The translations under genes were made by a program, and so were the position numbers. From the NCBI GenBank assembly GCA_949825065.1, contig OX463838.1, forward strand, positions 4,876,251 through 4,940,250: DNA of 64,000 bases. The letters run 5' to 3'. Source of the DNA: Odontocerum albicorne. Taxonomy: Eukaryota > Arthropoda > Insecta > Trichoptera > Odontoceridae. How positions within the stretch are numbered: the first letter of the stretch is position 1; each line of letters starts with the position of its first letter. The notes beneath the pieces were generated by a model that was given only the letters and a program-made list of their open reading frames with translations, was not told the origin of the DNA and searched no databases. Below are positions 22,638 through 31,961 of the stretch, piece after piece.

Positions 22638-23215
22638 CACCTTTCTAACTATAATCCACAATGATATAGAACATAACTTTTTTGCACCTTTCTAACTATA
22701 ATCCACAATGATATACAGAACATAACTTTTTTTCACCTTTCTAACTATAATCCACAATGATATACAGAACATAACTTTTTTTCACCTTTCTAACTATAAT
22801 CCACAATAATATACAGAACATAACTTTTTTTCACCTTTCTAACTATAATCCACAATGATATACAGAACATAACTTTTTTGCACCTTTCTTACTATAATCC
22901 ACAATGATATACAGAACATAACTTTTTTTCACCTTTCTAACTGTAATCCACAATGATATACAGAACATAACTTTTTTTCACCTTTCTAACTATAATCCAC
23001 AATGATATACAGAACATAACTTTTTTTCACCTTTCTAACTATAATCCACAATGATATACAGAACATAACTTTTTTGCACCTTTCTAACTATAATACACAA
23101 TGATATACAGAACATAACTTTTTTTCACCTTTCTAACTATAATCCACAATGATATACAGAACATAACTTTTTTTCATCTTTCTAACCATAATCCACAATG
23201 ATATAGAGAAAATAA
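22638..23215. repeat. Tandem array, about 12 x 48 bp
   Basis: Units of CACCTTTCTAACTATAATCC plus ACAATGATATACAGAACATA and a T-run repeat without interruption. They are highly alike, differing by single substitutions and by the length of the T-run. Such homogeneity suggests recent expansion or ongoing homogenisation. Confidence 0.97.
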
Positions 23216-23265
23216 CTTTTTATTAAGTTATTTATTTTACACATGACAAGAAACATACATAATTT

Positions 23266-23865
23266 GAATGGTTGAAGTAAAATAGGCACTAAGTACCAAA
23301 ACACAAATACAAAAAAAAACTAAGTATGCAGTTTCGTTCTATATGTCATATGGAATGAAACTGCATCTAGCTACTTACTTTGTGCTCTCCTTTATTAATA
23401 TAAATAACGTAATATAAACAAAACATTAAGAACAATAATTTGCCTCTGGAGTTGAGTAACCCTGCATCAACATGTGGAATGTTTCAATTCTGCAAAGCAA
23501 TTTGCATCTCGTTTTACTAATGAGGCCATGTGTTTTCTATATCTCAATATCTATCCATAAAATTCCCACAAAATTCTCAAAGATTATTAAATAATTTTAA
23601 AACGATGACTGTAATTTTTTTATAACTACTGCTTTTTGTATCTTCATGTTAGTTTAAGATAAAGTTGTATTATTTGTCATTAATTTTAAGTACTTGTATA
23701 ACCTGTCACATGTTCATTTGCATATAAAGACACTGTTGTGTCGTTTATTAATTAAATAAATTTAATCTGGAAGAAATAAATTTGAATCAATTGAAATTTA
23801 ATCTGCATACTTAGTTTTTTTCTTCTTATTTTTGGTACTAAGTGCCTATTTTACTTCAACCATTC
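23266..23865. mobile_element. 600-bp fold-back element inside a LINE tail
   Basis: Inverted repeats of about 65 bases (GAATGGTTGAAGTAAAATAG on the left, complement at the right end) bound the element. ATTT is duplicated on both sides (23262-23265 and 23866-23869). The flanks ACACATGACAAGAAACATAC (left) and GTGAAAAAACAACAG (right) rejoin into the LINE 3' UTR known from 7467-8002. A second small palindrome at 23329-23365 (GCAGTTTCGTTC / GAATGAAACTGC) sits inside. The interior has no coding region. Confidence 0.8.
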
Positions 23866-23923
23866 ATTTGTGAAAAAACAACAGTTTGGTTTGTTGTCTT
23901 TCATTTGTCGTGTCTTTCAACTG

Positions 23924-24050
23924 TAATAATAATAATTCGATTATTTGACTTACACGAACTGGTGTTGTTCAAGAATGAAAACTAGTCATTAGTTTTCATT
24001 CTTGAACAACACCAGTTCGTACAAGTCAAATAATCAAATGATTATTATTA
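23924..24050. repeat. Near-perfect palindrome, 61-bp arms, 5-bp loop
   Basis: The left arm ends CAAGAATGAAAACTA at 23984, the loop is GTCAT, and the right arm begins TAGTTTTCATTCTTG at 23990. Pairing continues outward through ACACCAGTTCG and CAAATAATC to TAATAATAAT / ATTATTATTA. One or two mismatches are seen per arm. Confidence 0.95.
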
Positions 24051-24054
24051 TTGA

Positions 24055-24245
24055 CGATCTACCTGACCTGGTCAGTAAGAAGTTCAAATCCCACCTAGGG
24101 GTTTCAAGTTCAATTTTCGATGGCATCTGAAAAAATGGTTCCTAGTCTGGCAAAAAGATGATCTGGTAGCACTACTTACATGCGTTAGACGTGTGCGTGT
24201 GCTCCTGATATTGATGATAGTATTGTCAACATGTGCGATGATGAA
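24055..24245 (+). repeat. tRNA-derived SINE with body
   Basis: ACCTGACCTGGTCAGTAAGA stands as the A-box region and GGGGTTTCAAGTTCAATTTT as the B box. The body shares CCTAGTCTGG and ATAGTATTGTCAACATGTGC with the SINE at 5345-5530. It lies directly beside the palindrome. Confidence 0.5.
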
Positions 24246-24759
24246 CCGCAAATTGTGTGCTACTCAAGTGGTTCTGAACATAAAGACTCGATTAATTGGA
24301 ATAGAGAAATAATTGTCTCTTTTGGCCACGCTGTTCGATATGTGCGAACCACCAATTCAGTTAATCGAAGAGTGCACTATGTTTTCATAAAAAAATTAAT
24401 ATTATGAAATTTTACAGACAAGCCGTCACAATTTTATTTGTCACGTGTTACTGTGAACAAAATAATGGATTTATTTTCAGCATTTCTTAACATTTGATCA
24501 ATATACTTCATAAAATAGCACTATTTTGTCATGAAAATTAGGTTATAATATATATTTATCCCCCTTTATCTGTTTTGTGGCGTATTATCGCTTTGTATCG
24601 CTACCAACTAATCACACAAAGATGACAGTTCAGTGGTTTATTTACATTAAAATTATGTTAGATAAAACTTTAAACATGCCGAAAAATAAAGAACGTATTC
24701 GTCATATTATGGTCTTTACATCCGTAAAGGCTAAAATGTGTCCCGACTTGTGATAAAAT
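24246..24759. other. AT-rich non-coding stretch
   Basis: No gene or repeat is recognised here. Confidence 0.5.
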
Positions 24760-24781
24760 GTGCTGTATATGGAGCCAATGT

Positions 24782-24992
24782 TCCAGATGATTCAAGGTGT
24801 AGAACGTGGTTCCAGAGTTGAGAGAGAGAAATGTTGATATCAAAGATGCGTCTAGCACCAGACGGTATGTCATCACAGAGGTGAATTAAATCAATCCCAT
24901 TACTGAAGTGACTGCCATTTGACAACACGTGAGATTGGCCAGGCACTAAGCATTACTTTCACATTTGTTTACAAAACATTTACGTAAATTTT
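24782..24992 (-). mobile_element. Stand-alone copy of the LINE 5' module
   Basis: About 210 bases are nearly identical to 28407-28620, the 5' end of the intact LINE, and in the same orientation. On the minus strand both start at AAAATTTACGTAAATG and end at CTGGAA. The short open frame from its ATG (24946) gives MPGQSHVLSNGSHFSNGIDL, as in ORF1. It is flanked by GTGCTGTA..GAGCCAATGTT on the left (about 24760-24782) and GTGCTGTAGAGCCAATGTT on the right (about 24993-25012), a likely target duplication. The right copy abuts the LINE poly(A). Confidence 0.8.
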
Positions 24993-25087
24993 GTGCTGTA
25001 GAGCCAATGTTTTTTTTTTTTTTTTTTTTTATCCACTTTGCACGGATTTCTCCTGTTACACAAAGAGGGTTTGCTTCTAGCGTTAGC

Positions 25088-27949
25088 TTATTCGTTAGGA
25101 ATAATATCAGCCAGAATTCTTCTCATACTGCTAGACGGTACCGAGAATATATCAACCGTGTCATTCAGTTGGTTCAATATCTCTATACCACGCGTGACTG
25201 AGTGTTTAGCCATGATATTCGTCCTGTAAGTTGGTATGTAGAACAGAGGGTGATTCCTTGCACGGATATATTTATTGGGTACATATAAACTTAGTGCTTC
25301 TAGAATCGCGGGACAGTTAAAGGAACCTTGGAAAACCTTTATTAGGAATATCGCAATGGATTCTTGCCTTCTTGTTTCGAGGCTTCTATAGTTACACACC
25401 GTGAGAAGTTCGGCATGGTGAGCATATTTTGGGTAATCGCCCTTTGTTCTGTACCATAGATATCTGAGGAATTTTTTTTGTATTTGTTCTATATTGTTTT
25501 TATATTTGAGCTGGTGAGGAGCCCAAACCGTAGATGCATATTCTAATTTGGTTCTAATTAGATAATTATATAAGTTTCGGAGGATATCGGTGCTGTTAAA
25601 TTCTCTTGATATTCTCATTACAAAACCGAGTAGTTTGTAACAGTCCGATATCAAACGTGAGACATGGTTAACGAACGTGAGTCCGACATCGAAGGTTACG
25701 CCCAAATCCTTGAATTCAGAAACTCTGTTTAGTGCCACTCCCTGTATAGTATACTGATGGTGGATTGGTGAAAACGATCGACTATAAGATACACAGACAC
25801 ATTTGTTAATGTTGAACAGAAGATGATTTTGCTCACTCCAGGAGACTAGGGAGTTTAGGTCCTGTTGTAACTGTGCACAGTCGTGAGGTGAATTGATCTT
25901 TTTGAATATTTTCAAGTCGTCAGCGAACAATAAACATGTCGAGTGACTTATGGAATTCTGAATGTCGTCTATTAATATGAGGAATAGTAGGGGACCTAAA
26001 TTGGATCCTTGTGGTATACCAGATCTTGCGATAAATTCCACAGAAGACTTGTTACGGATTGTTACGTATTGAGATCTTTCTTTTAGGTAAGATGCAAATA
26101 ATCCAATTAGATTATCGCTGAAGCCAAGTTTGTGCATTTTCTTAAGTAATATATCGTGATCAACTTTGTCGAAAGCTTTCTGAAAGTCTGTATATATTAC
26201 GTCCGTTTGTGAAAGTTCGTCTAAGTTTGACGCAATCTGTTGTGTGAGAGAGAGAAGGTTGGTAACAGTCGATCGTTTTGGCAAAAAGCCATGCTGGTTT
26301 CCAATAAGTCTTGTTGACACTTGGTGGGTCAATTGGTTGCACAGTACAGTTTCGAAAATTTTTGGAAGCAAAGAGAGAACAGCTACAGGTCTGTAATTAT
26401 GAGAGTCTAACGGGTCTCCCGATTTGAAGATAGGGCAGACCCTGGTTGTCTTCCAGCTTTCGGGAAATGTATTGGTATTTATGCTCAAGTTAAATATGTA
26501 GCAGATGGGATCACACACGTATTTCGCACAGACTTTGAAAATGTCGGCTGATAACCCGTCTGGTCCGATTGCTTTGTCGGTTTGCAAGGAGTTTATGCTT
26601 TTCAGCACTTCTTCCTTAGAAATGGAATGGAGCGATATGCTTCTGCTGTCTGACGAACTGTTTAATATATTTTTTATGTCATATTTGGCCGCTGAATCTA
26701 GGTAAACTGATTGAAAGTATTGTGCAAAGTTTTCTGCAATCTTTTGGGAGTCTTCAGTTATACTGTCACCCAGTTTCATAGATTTGAAGCTAGTTTTATT
26801 CGTTTTTCTATTTTTTACATGATTCCAAAGATTCGAAGGGTTTCCTCGGATGTCGGTCTCTATCTTGGCTAAATACTCTTGGCACGATTGTTTTATTTGA
26901 GTTTTTAATTTGGCTCTCAGCCTTGAGTATTCTAAGTAATCAGACTGGTTTCTGCTTTGAAGATAATTGTTATGAAGTTTATTTTTATTTTTGAGATCTC
27001 GGATTATATCGACATTGAACCAAACTGGATAGTTGGGCAAATTTGGTAGATTATGTTTCTGTGGGACGCAGATATCTAGCGTTCCGTAAATGACACTATG
27101 GAAGTACTCTACGGCTTCGTCAATATTATCTATGCTATACAGAGTGTTCCAGTCAAAATGTAGTAGAATATTCTTTAAGAGTAAAAAATTTGCCTTATTG
27201 TAGTTATATGTAGGGCGGGAGTTGCGTGGGGAGGGGGGAGGATCCCTGGGTGGCGAAGGGCGATACTTGCGACCCCTCCCACGGCCCACGCATCTCACCT
27301 GGATCTCCACGGAGAGTGTCGGATGATGTCTATCTTCCTTTACAAAGCATTCCAACGATCTGTCCACCTTGCAGTTGGTATTGCTTAAAACTAGGTCCAG
27401 CATATGGCCGTATTCGTTATTTATGTGATTGTATTGGACAAGATCGTTGGACTGAAGAAAACAGTCATAATCCAACAATACTTCCGTGGATTCGTTATTC
27501 AAATTAAAATCTCCTATAATTAAAACATTTTTGTTGCGTAACTTAAGATTGTCCGAATTCAGAGAGTCATAAAATTTTTGTCTGGTTTCGTCGGCACCCG
27601 TGCACTCGAAGTAAACTACACAAATATATATTGTTGTATTGTTTATCCTGCACCTCACCCAGATGTCTTGGTCCTTTGAAATTTCTAGCTCAAATATGCG
27701 TTCACAGGGAATCCTTTGGTTTACAGCCAGCAGCACACCCCGGCCGCGCTCGCCCGCGTCACTCCGAAACACATGGTATTCATTTGTTTCGAGCAGTTCT
27801 CCATTTTGAACAGACGGACACAACCAGGATTCCGTGAGCGCTATTATGTCCGCATTTTGTAATAGCGTATTATCCCGGAATTCTTGAAGTTTGGTATTGA
27901 GACCTCTTACGTTTTGATACAAAATTCTAATTTTTCCTGTTTTGCTCAT
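25088..27949 (-). CDS. LINE ORF2: AP endonuclease plus reverse transcriptase
   Basis: A 953-residue intact ORF. The N terminus is an APE-type endonuclease that would nick target DNA: IRILYQNVRGL (8-18), the catalytic-type Glu in ALTESWL (about 40), IIGDFNLN (144-151, with GDFN), DLVLSN (185-190) and EDRHHPTL (205-212). The RT for target-primed reverse transcription follows: CPIFKSGDPLDSHNYRPVAV (505-524), QHGFLPKRST (552-561), YTDFQKAFDKVDHD (586-599, first catalytic Asp), SGIPQGSNLGPLLF (643-656) and LLFADDLKIF (673-682, the active-site DD). The C-terminal region from 690 to 953 is of the usual LINE type. The start MSKTGKIRIL overlaps the end of ORF1 by 23 bases. No frameshift or stop is visible, so it could be functional. 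Plus-strand ORFs over it are shadows. Confidence 0.95.
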   Translation of the reverse strand: MSKTGKIRILYQNVRGLNTKLQEFRDNTLLQNADIIALTESWLCPSVQNGELLETNEYHVFRSDAGERGRGVLLAVNQRIPCERIFELEISKDQDIWVRCRINNTTIYICVVYFECTGADETRQKFYDSLNSDNLKLRNKNVLIIGDFNLNNESTEVLLDYDCFLQSNDLVQYNHINNEYGHMLDLVLSNTNCKVDRSLECFVKEDRHHPTLSVEIQVRCVGRGRGRKYRPSPPRDPPPSPRNSRPTYNYNKANFLLLKNILLHFDWNTLYSIDNIDEAVEYFHSVIYGTLDICVPQKHNLPNLPNYPVWFNVDIIRDLKNKNKLHNNYLQSRNQSDYLEYSRLRAKLKTQIKQSCQEYLAKIETDIRGNPSNLWNHVKNRKTNKTSFKSMKLGDSITEDSQKIAENFAQYFQSVYLDSAAKYDIKNILNSSSDSRSISLHSISKEEVLKSINSLQTDKAIGPDGLSADIFKVCAKYVCDPICYIFNLSINTNTFPESWKTTRVCPIFKSGDPLDSHNYRPVAVLSLLPKIFETVLCNQLTHQVSTRLIGNQHGFLPKRSTVTNLLSLTQQIASNLDELSQTDVIYTDFQKAFDKVDHDILLKKMHKLGFSDNLIGLFASYLKERSQYVTIRNKSSVEFIARSGIPQGSNLGPLLFLILIDDIQNSISHSTCLLFADDLKIFKKINSPHDCAQLQQDLNSLVSWSEQNHLLFNINKCVCVSYSRSFSPIHHQYTIQGVALNRVSEFKDLGVTFDVGLTFVNHVSRLISDCYKLLGFVMRISREFNSTDILRNLYNYLIRTKLEYASTVWAPHQLKYKNNIEQIQKKFLRYLWYRTKGDYPKYAHHAELLTVCNYRSLETRRQESIAIFLIKVFQGSFNCPAILEALSLYVPNKYIRARNHPLFYIPTYRTNIMAKHSVTRGIEILNQLNDTVDIFSVPSSSMRRILADIIPNE

Positions 27950-28574
27950 TTCCTAGACTTGGCTTTTTAGCTTTTAAAAATATAAATTTGGAGACAGCTA
28001 TCCCAACTGGCCAACTAGCAGGGTCGTTGAATTTTTCAGCTAGCTGCTCGGGTACTCCAATTTTAAATGATGCGTATTGTTTTTTCGTAGGGAGTTTTTC
28101 AATTTGAAAGTCTTCTTTCTCGATAGACCTCACATATGTCAAAATATCGTCCGTGGTTGTCTCTGGGACAAATCTCCAAGCGTGTAGGAAGACTGTCCTT
28201 TTTACAGCCTTCAGATCGGTATTTATTTTTACACCGGTAGTTACTACTGACCTTTTGGTCTTACGTTTGACAAGTTTCCAGTCACTCGAGCCTTTTGGTG
28301 TTGAATCGTCAAAATCTTGGTGAGAAGAGGTTGTTGGGTTTTGCCTTTTAGCCTCTGAGTAGGTTTTTGGACGTTCTTTGTTTGAGCCTCTGAGTAGGTT
28401 TTTGGATGTTCCAGATGATTCAATGTGTAGAACGTGGTTGCAGAGTTGAGAGAGATAAATACTGATGTCAAAGATGCGTCTACCACCAGACGGTCTGTCA
28501 TCACAGAGGTGAATTAAATCAATCCCATTACTGAAGTGACCGCCATTTGACAACACGTGAGATTGGCCAGGCAC
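27927..28574 (-). CDS. LINE ORF1 protein, short form
   Basis: This 215-residue ORF lies upstream of and overlaps ORF2. Residues 57-128 are basic and polar, as in an RNA-binding linker. Residues 128-203 (FLHAWRFVPETTTDDILTYV, then KKQYASFKIGVPEQLAEKFN and WPVGIAVSKFIFLK) match the conserved tail of ORF1 proteins in CR1-like insect LINEs. In that family a fuller N-terminal part is usual, so this ORF1 looks shortened. Residues 1-56 are encoded by the 210-bp module that also exists alone at 24782-24992. They may be a captured start rather than an original domain. A direct duplication of GCCTCTGAGTAGGTTTTTGG at about 28351-28405, just inside the module boundary, may mark the joint. Its role would be RNP formation with the element RNA. 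Confidence 0.7.
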   Translation of the reverse strand: MPGQSHVLSNGGHFSNGIDLIHLCDDRPSGGRRIFDISIYLSQLCNHVLHIESSGTSKNLLRGSNKERPKTYSEAKRQNPTTSSHQDFDDSTPKGSSDWKLVKRKTKRSVVTTGVKINTDLKAVKRTVFLHAWRFVPETTTDDILTYVRSIEKEDFQIEKLPTKKQYASFKIGVPEQLAEKFNDPASWPVGIAVSKFIFLKAKKPSLGNEQNRKN

Positions 28575-28629
28575 TAAGCATTATTTTCACTTTTGTTTAC
28601 ACAACATTTACGTAAATTTTGGATGGTCA

Positions 28630-29147
28630 ACATTCTCAATACGTGATTTTCACATCAATTTAAAGAAAAACAATTTAAAAGACCGATTTTCTGCTTGCAA
28701 AAACGAGCCTTCACAGGTAACGAGAAGTAGATAACTCATAACAAAAATAGTCTAGAAAATCACAATTGAGTGAGCTAGCATGGACGATAGGATAGGCTAG
28801 AATGCACCAGAAGGTTGAAAATACTGCAAAATACTAGAAAATACTGCTCATAATTGTATAAATTGAAGTAAGCAAGCATCATGAAAAGGGCAGGGTTGGC
28901 CAATGCAAAAAGCGTTGTGTTTCAGCATTGCAACGTCAGACCACTCGTTTTTTTATGATCATTTAGTAAAAATATGTACAGCCTGGCTGATATAATTTAG
29001 TTCATTCAACATAATGTCCCAATTTTACAACTTTTTTGGTGTTTCAATATTTGCTGAACAGATTTTATTTTTTTATTTTTTTTTGCAAACAAATCCAAGA
29101 TATTTTCATAACACGAATCTTTCAGCTACTAGAAAAATGGAAGAAGA
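28630..29147. other. Non-coding stretch between LINE and mariner
   Basis: No gene is supported. It is AT-rich with a few A- and T-runs. Confidence 0.5.
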
Positions 29148-29149
29148 TA

Positions 29150-29791
29150 ACGAGGGTGGCCCCAGAAGTACCCGACCTGACGTATAGATGGTGGTTGTTG
29201 CTTTAAAAAATTACTATGGTAGAAAGTACTAAACTTATAAAGCTTAAGTTTCAAGTTTAAAGACGCTACGTTGTTTAGTATTTGTTTGGAAGCCATCAAT
29301 AGTGAACGCTCTCGGTTAATTTGTTAACATGGAAAAAATTGGTCATCGTTATGTGATACAATACTTTAATTTGAAAGGTCTAAGTCTAACCAATATCAAT
29401 ACCGAGCTAGATTCTACTCTGGGGGAGTCTGCTCATTTGTTTACAACAGTAAAATACTGGGTGGCAGAGTTTAAACGCAGAGTACGAGCTGCCACGACGA
29501 ACATCGCAGTGGTCGACCAAATGAGGTGACCTCGGATTATTTTCTTTTTCCAAACTTAAAAAAATGGCTCGGTGGTAAAAGATTTGCCAGCAATGAAGAG
29601 GTGGAATCTGCGGTTGATGGCTATTTTGAGGCGCTCGGCGGTTCTTATTATAAACAGGGTATCGAAGCTATTGAATATCGCTGGGAAAAATGTGTCGAAC
29701 TGAAAGGAGACCATGTTGAAAAATAAAAATATTTTTTCCCAAATTTTTTGTGGTTTCTTTGTTAGGTCGGGTACTTTTGGGACTACCCTCA
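29150..29791 (+). mobile_element. Internally deleted mariner element
   Basis: The terminal inverted repeats are GAGGGTGGCCCCAGAAGTAC on the left (29152 on) and, inverted from the right end, GAGGGTAGTCCCAAAAGTAC. Both continue into CCGACCT. TA stands at both ends (29148-29149 and 29792-29793), the expected mariner target. The element is about 640 bp instead of about 1.3 kb, and the middle of the transposase gene is gone. Confidence 0.9.
29329..29726 (+). pseudogene. Mariner transposase, middle deleted
   Basis: The first 60 or so residues (MEKIGHRYVIQYFNLKGLSL, then FTTVKYWVAEFKR and ATTNIAVVDQM) are the helix-turn-helix part of a mariner transposase, which binds the terminal repeats. After a stop at 29527 the sequence resumes with SDYFLFPNLKKWLGGKRFAS, NEEVESAVDGYFEALG, YKQGIEAIEYRWEKCVEL, the C-terminal end. 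The Asp of PSDYFLF is the third residue of the DD34D triad. The first two Asp lie in the missing segment of roughly 200 residues. The protein is therefore catalytically dead, although a DNA-binding fragment could be made. Confidence 0.9.
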
Positions 29792-29795
29792 TATC

Positions 29796-30164
29796 TGTGG
29801 CGTCCATACGCTCGGTCAATGACCGAGCATACGACCTTTGCACATCTTGACAAATTCAAAACAAACGAGTACAAGGTTCACACGCCGGTCATTCAACTCA
29901 TTGTCAGACGCGGAGCGCATTCCATGCCGTAGCGAGAAGGCAGTACACCTGTCACGCCAAATCCCAAAATAAATTGTCACCTACACGATGCACGCAGCGT
30001 ATTGTGAATGGAGAAACGAGACGGCGGGATATCTTGATCGCATTCCCGCACACATTCAAGAATAGTATAAATACCTACGTCTACCAATAAAATGTCTCTT
30101 TCCGTATTGCGATCTAACGAGTTTTATTTATCAAAAAATCATCATCATCTCTCCCTTAAGGACA
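29796..30164 (+). mobile_element. Solo LTR with TSD, abutting the mariner
   Basis: The LTR starts TGTGGCGTCC and ends CCCTTAAGGACA (TG...CA). TATC is duplicated on both sides (29792-29795 and 30165-30168). It contains GGTCAATGACCG, a TATA box AGTATAAATACC (about 30065) and AATAAA (about 30087), spaced as in a functional LTR. It is homologous to the minus-strand LTR at 6505-6945. The upstream target copy includes the TA that borders the mariner. Recombination between two LTRs would have left this solo copy. Confidence 0.85.
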
Positions 30165-30168
30165 TATC

Positions 30169-30505
30169 TCCTAAATATCTATCAAAAATTACACATACAT
30201 AGATGATCGAACTTGCAAGAAATTATTTTAAAAACACTATAAAACCGGAATAAAGGTATATAACAACTCGGTACATAGCTGTTATTTTACTACATAGAAC
30301 CGACGTAAAAACGACATAACAACATGATGCTTGCAACTTAATAAAAAGTCACGAAGACATTCAAAAATGTTTTTATCTAGTATTAGCCTCCTCATAATGC
30401 ATATTGGTGATGTTGATATGTTTTTTAAAATGTGGCGGGGGTATACAATAATCCAAATTGGGACCAGGAGTCACTGAATATATAAACAAGTGACTAATTT
30501 TTTGA
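30169..30505. other. AT-rich non-coding stretch
   Basis: Nothing is recognised here. Confidence 0.5.
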
Positions 30506-30509
30506 TGAC

Positions 30510-30580
30510 TTCCGTGGCCTATTTGGTATGATGCATGTCTTCCAAACCGAAGGTTGTGGGGTGGATTCCCGCTGAAACCC
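30510..30580 (+). repeat. tRNA-derived SINE head
   Basis: TCCGTGGCCTATTTGGTATG (A-box region), CATGTCTTCCAAACCGAAGG (anticodon-arm region) and GTGGGGTGGATTCCCGC (B-box region) follow in tRNA-like spacing. This is the best-preserved head on the plus strand. It still lacks a clean cloverleaf. Confidence 0.55.
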
Positions 30581-30849
30581 AGTTTAAAAAAAATGCGTTC
30601 AGTTTGGTTATCAGTCACAAACATATTTTTTATGTACTGTTAACAAAAGAAAGTCAAATAACATGATTCATTCGGCTGCTGTTATAGCTACAAGGCGTGA
30701 TTTTTTTAAAGAGTAGTTTCGAGTTCCGAATAGGAGTACACTTGAGAAGAGTTTGCTCTCTAAACGACGTTATAAAAAAATATTATTTGAATGAATGAAC
30801 AAGTGTTTTAATAAATTTGTTGACAGTTTAAAAAAAAACATCTGAAAAA

Positions 30850-30915
30850 CCCCAAACCTTCGGTTGGAAAACAAATATTTTACCAAATAAACTACCAATG
30901 GAAACTAGTATAACT
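30850..30915 (-). repeat. tRNA-derived SINE head, degenerate
   Basis: On the minus strand: CCATTGGTAGTTTATTTGG, then TTTTCCAACCGAAGGTTTGG. This is the same family layout as 30510-30580, in inverted orientation about 300 bases away. Confidence 0.4.
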
Positions 30916-31078
30916 GGATTTTTGGAAAAAATATAAAATAATAAAAACCTTCGGGTAGGGAGGTCTACAGGCATTTAACTATGGTGAGTTAATTAGCGGT
31001 TTTACTGTATTCGAGAATGAAATAATGTCTATTTCAGTGATTCAGAGAATCTACTAATTAAATAAATCTGTATGGTTA

Positions 31079-31174
31079 AATATCAAATTACATTTGTTGA
31101 ATATATAATTTAAAACCACCGATACCAATATCAAATAACATTTGTTGAATAAAGAATTTAAAACCACCGATACC
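31079..31174. repeat. Tandem duplication of 48 bp
   Basis: Two units of ATCAAATTACATTTGTTGAA (second unit ATCAAATAACATTTGTTGAA), each ending TTTAAAACCACCGATACCA, follow head to tail. Confidence 0.9.
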
Positions 31175-31414
31175 AGTAAAGTGCTGGAATACTTTTTTTT
31201 TACTTAAATAAGTGGTATGAGAAAATCAAGAGTATTATGTTTCATAGCCTTTTGTTAAAAACAAGCCTTTTTGGAGGGTTTATATTAAAGAAAGTAAATT
31301 TTTTGTTTAAATACGGAACTCAGTTTAGTTTAAGAGAAATTTTAAGTAAGGGGAAAGTAAGAAAATATCGTGATTGGTATGTTTGTAAAAATCCAGTTGT
31401 AAACAATATTTGAT

Positions 31415-31735
31415 AAAGTGCATTCATTGCTGGACCTTGTAGTCGAGGATCCCCTCACCATTCCATCGTCAATTCGGTTGGAAAGCTAAGCTGGGCCGTG
31501 GAGTTTGTTTTTTTCTAAGTAAGTAAGCCGTTGCTCACCAGCAAACTCACCGCTCACATATCTGAACTGGATCCGACTGCACACCAACGTGACACGATCG
31601 GAGTACACCGTCATATTTTTTTTGATATTTTTAAAGGAAAATATATGACAGAAGACCTAGGTATACTCACGAATACAAGACGAAAAAAGGCCTGTGTTAT
31701 TCGAAGGGAGTAGTTCAATGCATTACCGCGCGATC
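31415..31735 (-). repeat. tRNA-derived SINE with body, copy 2
   Basis: It matches 13465-13840 in the same orientation over CCTTGTAGTC.AGGATCCC, GCCGTTGCTCACCAGCA and CTGAACTGGATCCGAC. The head on the minus strand (31735 to 31690) is eroded: GCGCGGTAATGCATTGAAC, then TTCGAAT. A 60-codon plus ORF here is not a gene. Confidence 0.65.
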
Positions 31736-31771
31736 ATGCATCTCTGATAAAGTAGTATACTACGTACAGTA

Positions 31772-31961
31772 CCCGGCGGTAAATAATACACATGGCTTTG
31801 AAGAGCGTCGTTTCTGTCGCACGATGCGCTAACAATCCGGTACGCGACGACGTGACGGAACACGTGTATGAATGACAGAGACGACGCTCTACAAAGCTGG
31901 AGCTAGCCGATTATGTCCGACAGTCTCTTTCTTAGCCCAATGTGTATTACTTACCGCCGGG
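31772..31961. mobile_element. 190-bp MITE with TA duplication
   Basis: Terminal inverted repeats CCCGGCGGTAAATAATACAC (left) and, inverted, CCCGGCGGTAAGTAATACAC (right) are flanked by TA at 31770-31771 and 31962-31963. A second inner pair, AGAGCGTCG / CGACGCTCT, adds to the fold. It is GC-rich inside and non-coding. The TA target fits a Tc1/mariner-type or similar transposase acting in trans. Confidence 0.9.

Larger units (their letters stand above)
25013..28620 (-). mobile_element. Full-length non-LTR retrotransposon (CR1/L2-like)
   Basis: This 3.6-kb minus-strand element has a 5' end at about 28620, ORF1 (27927-28574), ORF2 (25088-27949), a very short 3' UTR of about 60 bases and an oligo(A) tail (plus-strand T-run 25013-25030). 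The ORF1/ORF2 overlap, the ORF1 tail sequence and the FADDLKIF version of the RT active-site box suggest the CR1/L2 group (Daphne- or Kiri-like). This is inferred from memory of families. Both ORFs are open, so the copy is young. Truncated copies lie at 32121-32632 and 33036-33672. A clean TSD at its 5' end was not found. Confidence 0.9.

Noticed and set aside
22638..23215. Regular repeats that might be read as a CRISPR array
   Set aside because: The units are head to tail without unique spacers, and the host is eukaryotic.
27226..27837. Plus-strand ORFs inside the intact LINE
   Set aside because: They are antisense to the endonuclease half of ORF2 and have no independent evidence.
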